Shown: positions 19,078 to 29,932 of the stretch, one piece after another | Layout of the letters: each line of letters opens with the position of its first letter | How positions within the stretch are numbered: position 1 is the stretch's first letter | Assembly (NCBI GenBank): GCA_022791835.1 | Contig: JAAVZW010000066.1 | Coordinates: 1 to 40,473 of the forward strand | Direction of reading: 5' to 3' | Length of the DNA: 40,473 nucleotides | Origin: Clostridia bacterium | GTDB lineage: Bacteria > Bacillota > Clostridia > TANB77 > CAG-508 | Notes under the pieces: generated by a model | What the model was told of the DNA's origin: nothing | Databases searched by the model: none | What the model saw: the letters and a program-made list of their open reading frames with translations, nothing else | Program-made: the position numbers and the translations under genes

Positions 19078-19302
19078 AAAACGAAACTTATTAGTTATTA
19101 GATTTCTTATGGTAATAAATATATAAGGTTTCGTTTTGATACAAAAAAGCGAAGCCTTTTTTGTATGTAGTAAAAATATTTAGGTACAAATATTTTTACT
19201 ACACAAGAGATATAAACAATTTATTGGTTATATCTCTCAAGAATAATAAACGAAGATTTATTATTCTTGTATCAAATATCAAATGAAAATTTGGTATTTG
19301 AT
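19078..19302. repeat. Tandem array of six perfect or near-perfect hairpins
   Basis: Consecutive inverted repeats without spacers of note: AAAACGAAAC/GTTTCGTTTT (19078-19137), ATACAAAAAA/TTTTTTGTAT (19139-19166), TAGTAAAAATATTT and its complement (19168-19201), AGAGATATAA/TTATATCTCT (19206-19237), AAGAATAATAAA/TTTATTATTCTT (19239-19268), ATCAAATATCAAAT with one wobble (19271-19302). Different arm sequences in each hairpin rule out a simple repeat expansion. It lies directly upstream of the presumed transfer origin and mobilization gene. Confidence 0.75.
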
Positions 19303-19326
19303 ATGCCCTCCGCTAAGGAGCCCACT

Positions 19327-19450
19327 GACATCTTTGCAGACGATAGTCTGAAAGTGTCATAATGGGTTACACACTTTCGAAGAAAGCCTGTGTAACTGCT
19401 TCGCAGATTTGCCGTAGTAGATACTACATTATGCTAGGCAGAAATTAGTT
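19327..19450. other. Candidate origin of transfer upstream of the mobilization gene
   Basis: Two further imperfect hairpins, GACATCTTTGCAGAC / GTCTGAAAGTGTC (19327-19358) and GTTACACA / TGTGTAAC (19366-19396), and GCCGTAGTAGATACTAC (19411 on), in a GC-richer stretch just before a Mob/Pre relaxase gene. MobV-type relaxases usually act on such a hairpin upstream of their own gene. The nick site is not identified. Confidence 0.45.
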
Positions 19451-19512
19451 CTTTGAAAAGGCTTTATAAAAAAATACCCTCTCTTGCATACCTGCAGGAA
19501 AGGAACGCACTT

Positions 19513-20955
19513 ATGGAAAAAACAAACTATTCTGTTGCAAGAGTTGTTACTTATACAAAACAAAGTATAGGTAAAGCAGAAAGACACAATGAAAGAAAAA
19601 ATCAATCCTATTCCAATATGAATGTTGATTTAGAACAAACTAAAAATAATGTTTATTACAAAACTTGCGACAAAACTTATAACGAAAGATTAAAAGAACT
19701 AATTGATGAAAATAAAGTATCATTAAGAGGACTTAAAGATAATGCTAAAGTATTTGATGAACTGGTATTAGACATCAATTCAGATTATTTTGAAAAACAC
19801 GGAGGATACGATTTTGCAAAGAGATTTTATGAAGAAGCCTTCCACTTTGCAGAAACAGAATATGGTAAAGATAATATTATATCTGCTGTTATGCATGCAG
19901 ATGAACAAAATATTGCATTAACTGAAGAATATGGCAAGCCTATATATCACTATCATTTACACGTTATAGCCATTCCTGTTGTGAAAAAGGAAATAAAATA
20001 TTCTAAAAGAACTAAAGATAAAGCACTTGTTGGAAAAGTTAAAGAAACAATTATGCAAGTTAGTCATAGTAAGAAATGGAAAAGTCAAAAGGCTCTTGAT
20101 AATGAAGGTAATGAAATTCTAAATGATAAAGGTAAGCCTATACTAATTAAATCATATAGCCTACTTCAAGATAGATTTTATAAATATATGTCTGATAATG
20201 GTTATAAAGATTTTATAAGAGGTGAAAAAGGCTCAACTGCTGAACATTTATCCGATATAGAATTTAAGGCTAAAAAAGAGCGAGAAAAATTAGAGGCAAT
20301 TACTGATAAGGTAAAACAACAACAAAACAAATTTGCTGAAACTATTTCTGCTACTGAAGATTCTGAAAAGCAAAAAAATCAAGCACAACAGGAATTAAAC
20401 GAAATAAAGAAAGATATTGATAATTACAAAGGTTATAAAGGCGATATTGATAATATTGATGTAGGAAAATCTAAATTATTCGGTAAAAAGGTTGAACTTG
20501 ATAAAGATGATTATCAAAATCTTGTTAAATATGCAAAAAAAGGCATTGCCTCAGATGTTGAGATTACAAAACTAAAAGAAGAAAACAAAAAATTAAAGCA
20601 TGATTTTAACGAACTAAAAGAAAAAGCTAGAGATTTTATTCGTGTAATTGCCTATGCTCCAACTAGAGTTGCTGATTTCTTTAAATCTCTATTTAAGGAA
20701 GAAGAACAAGAAAAACAAAGACAAATAGAACTTGCTGAAAAGCAAAGACTTGAAAAATTATATACTCCAGCTGAAATAAAAATTTTAGAAAATCTTACTG
20801 ACTACGATAAAGAATACCTTAATCGTTTTACAGGCGAAACTCGTGAAAGAGTTGAAAAAGGCTTAATTAGAGAATATCAAAAAGGAATTAAATATCAAGA
20901 GAAAATTAACTCTCCTGAATATAAGAAAAGGAGGGCTGATAGAAATGCAAGATAA
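19513..20955 (+). CDS. MobV/Pre-type mobilization relaxase
   Basis: Plasmid-type mobilization protein of 480 residues that would nick the transfer origin and lead DNA transfer with a helper's conjugation apparatus, in the role of TnpZ of Tn4451. Family signs are the N-terminal YSVARVVTYTKQSIGKAERH followed by ERKN, the region HADEQNIALTEEYGKPIYHY with HYHLHVIAIP holding the metal-binding His cluster, and long coiled-coil segments (about 270-420). The start at 19513 is preferred because AGGAAAGGA lies before it; the frame also opens 60 bases earlier from a TTG with no binding site. It overlaps the next ORF by 11 bases. No in-frame CGG. Confidence 0.8.
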   Translation: MEKTNYSVARVVTYTKQSIGKAERHNERKNQSYSNMNVDLEQTKNNVYYKTCDKTYNERLKELIDENKVSLRGLKDNAKVFDELVLDINSDYFEKHGGYDFAKRFYEEAFHFAETEYGKDNIISAVMHADEQNIALTEEYGKPIYHYHLHVIAIPVVKKEIKYSKRTKDKALVGKVKETIMQVSHSKKWKSQKALDNEGNEILNDKGKPILIKSYSLLQDRFYKYMSDNGYKDFIRGEKGSTAEHLSDIEFKAKKEREKLEAITDKVKQQQNKFAETISATEDSEKQKNQAQQELNEIKKDIDNYKGYKGDIDNIDVGKSKLFGKKVELDKDDYQNLVKYAKKGIASDVEITKLKEENKKLKHDFNELKEKARDFIRVIAYAPTRVADFFKSLFKEEEQEKQRQIELAEKQRLEKLYTPAEIKILENLTDYDKEYLNRFTGETRERVEKGLIREYQKGIKYQEKINSPEYKKRRADRNAR

Positions 20956-21211
20956 TATTATTTATAAATTAGAATTAACCGATGAACAATATATGTTTTT
21001 AGAGCAAGTAAAAAATGAATATATTGAAAAATTAAGTAAAATGACTTTAGAAGAACGATTAAAATATTTTAAGGAACATTATTGTTTAGAACAAAAGTTG
21101 AACATTGAAAAAGAAATAAACGGCACGATATATAAAGTAAATGCCTATTTTAATGGACAAGCAGACGAAAGTATTTTGAATACAATTTTTAGATTAACAA
21201 AAAAATCTTAA
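20945..21211 (+). CDS. Small transposon protein of unknown function
   Basis: An 88-residue acidic protein (YKLELTDEQYMFLEQVKNEY, a central helix, and VNAYFNGQADESILNTIFRL at the end). It overlaps the mobilization gene by 11 bases and has the binding site AAAGGAGG inside that gene, so the two are translationally coupled. Small ORFs in this position are usual between mobilization and recombinase genes of Tn4451 relatives. No domain is recognised. Confidence 0.65.
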   Translation: MQDNIIYKLELTDEQYMFLEQVKNEYIEKLSKMTLEERLKYFKEHYCLEQKLNIEKEINGTIYKVNAYFNGQADESILNTIFRLTKKS

Positions 21212-21265
21212 AATCACTTGAACTGCTAAAACGAGTATGGTATTATGTGAATAACTACAAAATGA

Positions 21266-22990
<1,725 letters not shown>

Positions 22991-23006
22991 TATAAACTAC
23001 ACTGTT

Positions 23007-23072
23007 TAAAAGCCTTAGGAGCATTATCAATAAATTGTCCTTATTGAAATGCTCCTAAAGGCTTGTTTTTTT
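23007..23072. terminator. Terminator overlapping the right imperfect inverted repeat
   Basis: AAAAGCCTTAGGAGCATT (23008 on) pairs with AATGCTCCTAAAGGCTT, enclosing the inner pair TCAATAA / TTATTGA, and ends in a seven-T run. Bases 23035-23072 match the left end at 16510-16547 in inverse orientation, with the core TTGTCCTTATT (23035-23045). Confidence 0.65.
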
Positions 23073-23302
23073 ACATTCTAGGAAAGTACGCGCGTAGTGT
23101 GTAATTGACGTAGAAAAATTACAGAAAAGGTAAAGGTTTTTCACAGAATATACAAGAGAATTCTGAATCATAAAACAAATTAATAGCCAAATCGAAAAAA
23201 ACATGAAAAATAAAAGTTTTTCGAATACAAAAAGAAAAACTTGCAAAAAAAACAATGAATATGATAAAATAAATATACACAGATAGATAAGGAGATGAGC
23301 TT
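23073..23302. promoter_or_regulatory. Intergenic region with promoter for the ATPase gene
   Basis: TTGCAA (23241-23246), 18 bases, TAAAAT (23265-23270), then the binding site AAGGAGATGAG. The stretch 23073-23160 has ATTCTAGGAAA, also found near 4670. No gene is seen in it. Confidence 0.5.
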
Positions 23303-24505
23303 ATGATAAAACGTGAAACATATCTAAAGAAACTAAGAGATTCATACGATAGTGAACTAATAAAAGTGATTATAGGAGTAAGGCGTGCAGGAAAATCAGT
23401 TTTAATGACACAAATAATAGAAGAATTAAAAGCCAAAGGAATACAAGAAAATCACATAATCTATATGAATTTTGAAGACTATGATTATATAGACTTCACA
23501 GAGCCAAAAGAATTTAATGCTTATATAAAAAAACAAATTAAAGATAAAGAAAAATATTACTTGCTTTTTGATGAAATACAAAATGTCAAGGAATACGAAA
23601 AAGTAATTAATTCATTTAGAGCAACACTAAATGTTAGTATATTTATAACAGGTTCAAATAGTAAACTCCTATCGGGAGAACTTGCTACACATTTAGCAGG
23701 AAGATATATAAGCATAAAAATATCGCCATTTACATTTAAAGAATTTTTAGAACTAGAAAAACAAAAAAAAGAAGAAATAGACATAGAAAAATTATTTGAA
23801 AAATACTTAGAATGGGGAGGGATGCCACAAATATTTAATACAGATAGCGAAAATGAGCAAAAGTTATATTTAAGAGATTTATATAATAGTGCTATATTAA
23901 AAGATATAGTAGAAAGAAATAAAATAAAAGATATAAATTTGTTAAATAGAGTAATACAATTTCTTATGGAAAATATCGGAGGAATAATATCATCTAATTC
24001 AATCGTTTCATACCTAAAAAATGAAAAAATACAAACTACACCTGATACAATCCTAAACTATGTAGAATACATAACAAATTCATTAATATTTAATAAAGTA
24101 AATAGGTATGATATTAGAGGAAAAAACGTAATGTCTACATTAGAAAAATACTATTTATCAGATTTAGGAATATTGCAACTAAAAAAATCGCCAATTGAAA
24201 AGAAAGTAGGAGGAAGATTAGAAAATATTGTATATAATGAGTTAATATCAAGAGGATATGAAGTTTACATAGGAAAAACAGACAAAGGAAAGATTGACTT
24301 TGTAATAGACGACTTTGGGGAAAGAAAATACATCCAAGTAGCAGACTACTTATCAAGTGACGAAGTAATAAAAAGAGAATTTGGAGCTTATAAATCAGTA
24401 GAGGATAATTATCCTAAATATGTACTAACAATGGACAAAATAGATTATAGCCAAAACGGAATAATACATAAAAACATAATAGACTTCTTGTTAGAAAATC
24501 AATAA
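23303..24505 (+). CDS. AAA family ATPase with DUF4143 domain
   Basis: A 400-residue cytoplasmic ATPase of the widespread AAA_14/DUF4143 group, of unknown physiological role. The Walker A is GVRRAGKS (about 27-34), the Walker B YYLLFDEIQ (about 90-98), sensor 1 FITGSNSKLLSG, and SPFTFKEFLEL. The C-terminal DUF4143 half contains a nuclease-like signature (GGRLENIVYNELISRGYEVY, GKIDFVIDD). It has its own promoter and lies just beyond the right end of the transposon. Three CGG triplets are out of frame. Codon use is A-rich as in other resident genes. Confidence 0.85.
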   Translation: MIKRETYLKKLRDSYDSELIKVIIGVRRAGKSVLMTQIIEELKAKGIQENHIIYMNFEDYDYIDFTEPKEFNAYIKKQIKDKEKYYLLFDEIQNVKEYEKVINSFRATLNVSIFITGSNSKLLSGELATHLAGRYISIKISPFTFKEFLELEKQKKEEIDIEKLFEKYLEWGGMPQIFNTDSENEQKLYLRDLYNSAILKDIVERNKIKDINLLNRVIQFLMENIGGIISSNSIVSYLKNEKIQTTPDTILNYVEYITNSLIFNKVNRYDIRGKNVMSTLEKYYLSDLGILQLKKSPIEKKVGGRLENIVYNELISRGYEVYIGKTDKGKIDFVIDDFGERKYIQVADYLSSDEVIKREFGAYKSVEDNYPKYVLTMDKIDYSQNGIIHKNIIDFLLENQ

Positions 24506-24603
24506 TTGCAAACAAAAAGCAATTATTGATTTTTTCTTGCATATAAAAAACAGATAATGGGAACAATCTACGTAAAGTCAAAACAGAAAGGAAAGACCAT
24601 TAC

Positions 24604-25732
24604 TTGAAAAAATATAACAAAAAGCAAAAAAAGCCACATATAGTAACTTGGCTCATATGGGAAGCCATATCAATATTTATCATAGCAACAGTAAGCATAG
24701 TTCTATACGACATGTACATAAACATAGACGTTACACCTGATGCAAAATATGTCGCAGAAAAAACATCAAAAGTAGTAAATACTGAAAGCGAAAATGATAT
24801 AAGTAATATATTAGAAAACGCATCAAAAAGTGTAGTAGGAATATCAAAGATTGTGGCAAATGACACAGGAATATTTAGTATAAATTCAGAAAAAACATTA
24901 TCACTCGGAAGCGGAATAGTAATAGCAGACAATGGATATATCCTAAGTAACGAACATGTAAGCGGAAGCAAGTATAGCAAATGCTATGTAACAATACAAG
25001 GCGAGAAAAAAGAATACCAAGGTACAGTAATATGGTCAGATAGTGACATAGATTTAAGTATAATAAAGATAGATAAATATGGTTTAACTCCAATTTCCCT
25101 AGGAGATTCAGATAAAATAAGAATAGGACAAACAGTATATGCCATAGGAAACCCGATAGGATTGGATTTCGAAAGAACAGTAACATCAGGAATTATAAGT
25201 GCAGTAGAAAGAACAATTAAGCTAGAAGAAAACGAAGAATACTCATATATGGAAGATTTAATCCAAACAGATGCAGGAATAAACAGTGGAAATAGCGGAG
25301 GAGCATTGATAAATAGCAAGGGAGAACTAATTGGAATAAACACAGTAAAAATAGCAGAAGCAGAAAGCATAGGTTTTGCAGTACCAATAAATATAGTAAA
25401 GCCAATAATAGAAAAAATAAAAGAAAATCGGAGCCTTCCAAGAAGCATCAATAGGTATATATGCATACGATAAAGAAGTAATAGAATATTTAGACAAAAA
25501 CCTAAAATTTGATACAGGAATATATGTAGTTTCAGTAAAACCAGAAGGTTCAGCCTATGGGAAAGGATTAATAGTAGGAGATATAATAACAAAGATAGAT
25601 AATGTAGAACTAAACAAAATGAGCGACCTAAGAAAATACATCTACACAAAAAATGTAGGAGATAAAGTAATTCTAATGATATCAAGAAAAGGAAGAAACT
25701 TTGGAATAGAAATAGAACTAGGAAAAAAATAA
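24604..25732 (+). CDS. htrA: HtrA-type serine protease with PDZ domain, needs a +1 shift at CGG
   Basis: Membrane-anchored quality-control protease of 375 residues facing the outside. One helix near residues 14-34 anchors a trypsin-like domain with the triad His in LSNEHVSGS, Asp in SDSDIDLSIIKI and Ser in GINSGNSGGALIN. After residue 275 the zero frame meets CGG (C at 25429, codon AAT before it) and stops 14 codons later. Skipping the C gives GAFQEASIGIYAYDKE and a full PDZ domain (GIYVVSVKPEGSAYGKGL, GDIITKIDNVELNK), ending at 25730-25732. The start is TTG with an AAAGGAAAG site. Without a shift the product would be a protease lacking its PDZ domain, so any regulation of shifting would toggle the domain, although constitutive shifting seems more likely. 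Confidence 0.88.
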
Positions 25733-25762
25733 CTGTAACTTGACTTCAAAATAAAGAATATT

Positions 25763-25798
25763 TACAAAAGGAAATGGTATGCTCCATTTCCTTTTGTA
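25763..25798. terminator. Terminator between htrA and pyrE
   Basis: ACAAAAGGAAATGG / CCATTTCCTTTTGT with a six-base loop, between convergent genes. Arms of 14 bases are perfect. Confidence 0.75.
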
Positions 25799-25804
25799 GA
25801 CTTG

Positions 25805-26665
25805 TTATTTATTCAACCCGTATAAATCTCCTTCAACGCAAAGCCTTGCTCTTACAACAGTTTTCTCATCAGAATGAAGTGCATCTTCTAAAAATTCAGG
25901 ATGAGCAATAAGGAAATCCCTCATAGTCTCATCAGGAGCATCAAAGAACTTATTAAGCATATTACATTGCTCCTCAGTAATAATATTCATATCAAGAGCT
26001 TGCTTAAACATGCTAGGAGCTATTTGCACAAGTGAATATGAATCAATACCCAAAGACTTAAGTCTTTCATTTCCACCTTGCATTCTATCAACTACCACAA
26101 GACTCCAAACAATTTCAGCACCAAGAGCCTGAACCGCTGGTATCCAAGCACGTACGTAACTAGAAGCAGCAGTAACAAGGTCAGCTACATGAAGAACTTT
26201 CTTTCCATCAAGCTTAGCACTTTCAGTAGTCTCACTGAAATCCTTAGAACTTATCACACAAGATAAATCCTTGAAAACAGTAATAAAAGGTTTCTCTAGC
26301 AGATAAGCAACAAGATTAGCAAAAAACCAATCTCTTCTCTCACCACCAGAAACATAGTCAATTTCATCTACATTAAGATTATTTTTAACGAAATTAACCA
26401 TTTCATCAATAACCTCTTTATAAATAGAATTCGAATTATATTGAGCAAGACATTTATCTAAGATTTTCTTAGGTGCTCCTAATTTATCATCTTTCTCAAC
26501 ATCAATAAATTTTAAAAATTCAGTAGCACTTTCTTCGTTTCCATAAAGGAAATGAGTATTAACAAAGTAAGGACCAATTTTTCCTGAAGTATACCAAAAA
26601 GGTTTATTCTCTTGACAAACCTTAAATGCATTTGTTTTGAATAAGTAAGAAACTAAGTTACTCAA
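25805..26665 (-). CDS. pyrE: Orotate phosphoribosyltransferase-like protein
   Basis: Protein of about 286 residues, probably making orotidine monophosphate from orotate and PRPP. The N-terminal block FWYTSGKIGPYFVNTHFLYG resembles the OPRT substrate region, and KVLHVADLVTAASSYVRAWI holds a modified PRPP motif. It is longer than the usual OPRT of about 210 residues, with extra helices at 60-110 and at the end. It is divergent from the pyrC-F-K-D operon, which supports the assignment. Two TTG codons can start it, at 26671 and 26665; the second is favoured since AGGAGG lies eight bases before it but only three before the first. No in-frame CGG. A related phosphoribosyltransferase is the alternative. 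Confidence 0.7.
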   Translation of the reverse strand: MSNLVSYLFKTNAFKVCQENKPFWYTSGKIGPYFVNTHFLYGNEESATEFLKFIDVEKDDKLGAPKKILDKCLAQYNSNSIYKEVIDEMVNFVKNNLNVDEIDYVSGGERRDWFFANLVAYLLEKPFITVFKDLSCVISSKDFSETTESAKLDGKKVLHVADLVTAASSYVRAWIPAVQALGAEIVWSLVVVDRMQGGNERLKSLGIDSYSLVQIAPSMFKQALDMNIITEEQCNMLNKFFDAPDETMRDFLIAHPEFLEDALHSDEKTVVRARLCVEGDLYGLNK

Positions 26666-26796
26666 ATTCAATTACCTCCTTATAATTTATATGTGCAAAA
26701 AACATTTAATTGATAATATCATACATATATAATACAGAAAAAAACGCATAAAGTCAAGAAAAAAGTCAAAAAATGGCAGAAACTAAACAAAACAAC

Positions 26797-26825
26797 TTGA
26801 AAAACAACTTCAAACATGATATTAT
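26797..26825 (+). promoter_or_regulatory. Promoter of the pyr operon
   Basis: TTGAAA (26797-26802), 17 bases, TATTAT (26820-26825), followed by AAAAAAGGAGTAGGTAA before pyrC. The leader is too short for a PyrR-type attenuator, and none is seen. Confidence 0.65.
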
Positions 26826-26848
26826 AAAAACAAAAAAGGAGTAGGTAA

Positions 26849-28123
26849 ATGGAAAGTATTTTACTAAAAAACGGAACAGTATTAGACTATGCAAGTAAAA
26901 CAAACGAGAAATTAGACATAATGATAAAAGAAGGCAAAATAGAAAAGATAGCAAAAGAAATACAAGAAAAAGCAGACAGAATAATCGAATGTAATGGCTT
27001 ATACATAATGCCAGGAATGATAGACATGCACTGCCATTTAAGAGAACCAGGATTTGAACACAAAGAAACAATAGAAACAGGAGCAAAAAGTGCAGTAAAA
27101 GGAGGCTTTACAACAATTTGCCCAATGCCAAACACAAAACCTACACCAGATAGTACAGAAACACTGAAATGGATACAAGAAAGAGCAAAAGAAGTAAATC
27201 TATGCCATATCTTACCATTTGCAAGTGTAACAAAAGGAGAAAAAGGAGAAGAATTAGTAAACTTTGAAGAATTACTAAAAGCAGGAGCAGTAGCATTCTC
27301 AGATGATGGGATGCCAGTAGAAAATGCAAAAATGATAAGAGATGCAATAATCCAAACAAACAAATTAGGAAGCTTTGTATCAGAACATTGTGAAGAAAAA
27401 TCAGTATCAGCAGGAGCAATAAATGCAGGAGAAGTAGCAGAAGAACTAGGAGTAGTTGGAGTACTTCCAGAAGCAGAAGAAATCATGGCAGCAAGAGACA
27501 TAGTTATAGCGGAAACAAATAATTTACATACACATATCTGCCACATAAGCACAAAAACTTCAGTAAACATGATAAGAGATGCAAAAAAAAGAGGAGTAAA
27601 AGTAACATGTGAAACATGCCCACACTACTATTTCTTCACACAAGACGAAGTAAGAAAAAGTGGAACAAATGCAAAAATGAATCCACCTCTTAGAACAGAA
27701 GAAGATAAGCAAGCAATAATAAAAGGATTACAAGATGGTACAATAGATGCAATAATAACAGACCATGCACCACATGCACAAGAAGAAAAAGAACAAGACC
27801 TATCAAAAGCCCCAAATGGAATAATAGGATTTGAAACAGCTCTTCCAGCAACAATAACAGCATTAGTAGACAAAGGACATCTAAGCTACTTAGATATGGT
27901 TAGACTAATGTCATACGGACCAGCAAAAGTACTAAAGCTAGACAAAGGAGAGATAAAAGTCGGAGCGATTGCAGACCTAACAATATTCGACCCAAATAAA
28001 GAATACGAATATAAAGAAGAAATGATAGTCTCAAAATCAAAAAACACACCATTCATAGGAAAAACACTAAAAGGACAAGTAAAATATACAGTAGTATCAG
28101 GAAGAATAGTATTTGAACAGTAA
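26849..28123 (+). CDS. pyrC: Dihydroorotase
   Basis: Zinc enzyme of 424 residues closing carbamoyl-aspartate to dihydroorotate. Metal ligands and substrate motifs are in IMPGMIDMHCHLREPG (about 50-65), HICHISTK (about 230), CETCPHYYFFT, and ITDHAPHAQEEK (about 305), the layout of class I dihydroorotases. First gene of a pyrC-pyrF-pyrK-pyrD operon, with 15 bases to pyrF. Three CGG triplets fall in the third position (AAC GGA, TAC GGA, GTC GGA) and one in the second (GCG GAA), so none is in frame. The length and full set of motifs make the call secure. Confidence 0.93.
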   Translation: MESILLKNGTVLDYASKTNEKLDIMIKEGKIEKIAKEIQEKADRIIECNGLYIMPGMIDMHCHLREPGFEHKETIETGAKSAVKGGFTTICPMPNTKPTPDSTETLKWIQERAKEVNLCHILPFASVTKGEKGEELVNFEELLKAGAVAFSDDGMPVENAKMIRDAIIQTNKLGSFVSEHCEEKSVSAGAINAGEVAEELGVVGVLPEAEEIMAARDIVIAETNNLHTHICHISTKTSVNMIRDAKKRGVKVTCETCPHYYFFTQDEVRKSGTNAKMNPPLRTEEDKQAIIKGLQDGTIDAIITDHAPHAQEEKEQDLSKAPNGIIGFETALPATITALVDKGHLSYLDMVRLMSYGPAKVLKLDKGEIKVGAIADLTIFDPNKEYEYKEEMIVSKSKNTPFIGKTLKGQVKYTVVSGRIVFEQ

Positions 28124-28138
28124 AGAAAGGAAATAAAA

Positions 28139-29075
28139 ATGAAAAACGCAATAGATAATTTAATAGAAAAAATAAAAGAAAAAAACAATCCAACAGTAAT
28201 AGGATTAGACCCAAGATATGACATGATACCAAATTGCATAAAAAACAAATATGGACAAGACCTAAAAGGAGTAGCAGATGCAATAATAGAATTTAATAAA
28301 GACTTAATAGATGCAGTATACGATATAATTCCAGCAGTAAAACCACAAATAGCATTTTATGAAATGTTTGGAGTAGAAGGAATTAGAGCTTTCGAAGAAA
28401 CTTGTAAATATGCAAAATCAAAAGACTTAGTAGTCATTGCAGACATGAAAAGAGGAGACATAGGAACAACAGCAGAAGCATACTCAAATGCAGCAATAGG
28501 AAGAACAACAATAGGAGAAGAATTTCAAAAAATATTCGATGTAGAATTTGTAACAGTAAATCCGTACTTAGGCACAGACGGAATAAAACCATTTGTAGAA
28601 GATTGCAAAAAATATGGAAAAGGAATATTTGTACTAGTAAAAACTTCAAATAAATCATCAGGAGAACTACAAGATTTAGAAACAAAAGACGGAGAAAAAA
28701 TCTACGAAAAAGTAGCAAAACTAGTAAACGAATGGGGAAAAGACCTAATTGGAGAAAATGGATATAGTAGTATATCAGCCGTAGTAGGAGCAACATATCC
28801 AGAACAATTAAAAGAACTTAGAGAAAAAATGCCACACTCATACTTCCTAATACCAGGTTATGGAGCACAAGGAGGAAAAGCAGCAGATATAGTACTAGGC
28901 TTTGATGAAAACGGAATTCGGAGGAATAGTAAATGCATCAAGAAGCTTAATATGTGCATATAAGTCAGATTTATGGAAAGAAAAATACAAAGAAGAAGAC
29001 TTTAAACAAGCAACAAGAGCAGAAGCAATAAGAATGAGAGATGAAATAAATTCAAATCTAAAACGAATTAGTTAG
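28139..29075 (+). CDS. pyrF: Orotidine 5'-phosphate decarboxylase, needs a +1 shift at CGG
   Basis: Enzyme of 311 residues making UMP from OMP, of the longer bacterial subfamily. Substrate and catalytic residues are in TVIGLDPRYDMI, AVKPQIAFYEMFG, and VIADMKRGDIGTTAEAYSNA. Phosphate-binding elements follow: FLIPGYGAQGG, and then, after residue 260, the frame breaks at CGG (C at 28919, codon ATT before it). The zero frame ends 14 codons later. Skipping the C yields GGIVNASRSLICAY, where the GG and the Arg are the conserved phosphate loop, and the normal C-terminal helix to 29075. An unshifted product lacks the phosphate-binding Arg and should be inactive, so growth without uracil should depend on shifting. 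Confidence 0.92.
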
Positions 29076-29143
29076 TATGAATATTTTCAGCACATTCGTG
29101 AAGAAAATCCCTACTATAATAAGTAAAATAAAGGAGGAACAAA

Positions 29144-29921
29144 ATGCCAATACATGCAAAATGCAAATTAATAAAAAAAGAGCAATTAAAAAACGACATA
29201 TATAAATTCATAATAGAAGCACCAGAAATAGCAAAACAAGCAATGCCTGGGCAATTCTTAGAAATAAGAGTAATAGACAAAATAGACCCATTACTTAGAA
29301 GACCAATAAGCATACACAAAATAGAAGGAAACAATATAGAATTCATATTCCAAATAAAAGGAAAAGGTACAGAAATTTTAGCCGAAAGAAAAGAGGGAGA
29401 AGAAATAGACATCCTTCGGACCATTAGGACAAGGCACATTCACATATGAAGGTAAAAAGAATATAGCAATAATAGGAGGAGGAATAGGAATATTCCCACT
29501 ATATGAATTAGCAAAAAAAGCAAAGAAAGAAGCCAAAATAAACATGTACCTAGGATTTAGAAACAAAGACTATGTAGTATTAGAAGAAGATTACAAACAA
29601 GTATCAGACAAATTCACACTAACAACAGATGACGGAACTTATGGAAATAATGGTTTTGCCATAAACTACCTAAAAGAAGACTTAAATAAAGAAACAATCG
29701 ACCAAATCTATGCATGTGGACCACTACCAATGCTAAAAGCAGTAAAAGAACTAGCAAAAGAAAAAAACATTCCATGCCAAATATCACTAGAAGAAAGAAT
29801 GGGATGTGGCATAGGAGTATGTCTTGGATGTGCAGTAAAAATAAGTGCAGGAGACCAAACTGTGTATGGACATGTATGCAAAGCAGGACCAGTATTTGAT
29901 GCAAATATGGTAGAAATATAG
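29144..29921 (+). CDS. pyrK: Dihydroorotate dehydrogenase electron transfer subunit, needs a +1 shift at CGG
   Basis: FAD and [2Fe-2S] protein of 258 residues that passes electrons from PyrD to NAD+. FAD binding is in MPGQFLEIRV and LLRRPISIHKIEG. After residue 91 the zero frame meets CGG (C at 29417, codon CTT) and ends ten codons further on. Skipping the C gives LGPLGQGTF, a conserved family motif, then GGGIGIFPLYELAKKA (NAD site), CGPLPMLKAV and the iron-sulfur cysteines in MGCGIGVCLGCAV and HVCKAGPVFDA. All cofactor sites after residue 91 depend on the shift. It lies 68 bases after the corrected pyrF stop and 11 before pyrD. Confidence 0.92.
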
Positions 29922-29932
29922 GAGGGAAAAGA

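Noticed and set aside
19078..19302. CRISPR array
   Set aside because: The units are palindromes with different arm sequences and no constant direct repeat; no cas gene is present.
24984..25685. Long open frame on the minus strand opposite htrA
   Set aside because: It is a shadow of the A-rich htrA codons; no binding site and a Leu-rich, domain-free product.
26887..27570. Long open frame on the minus strand opposite pyrC
   Set aside because: Shadow of pyrC with no start signal or recognisable domain; similar shadows occur opposite pyrK and pyrD.
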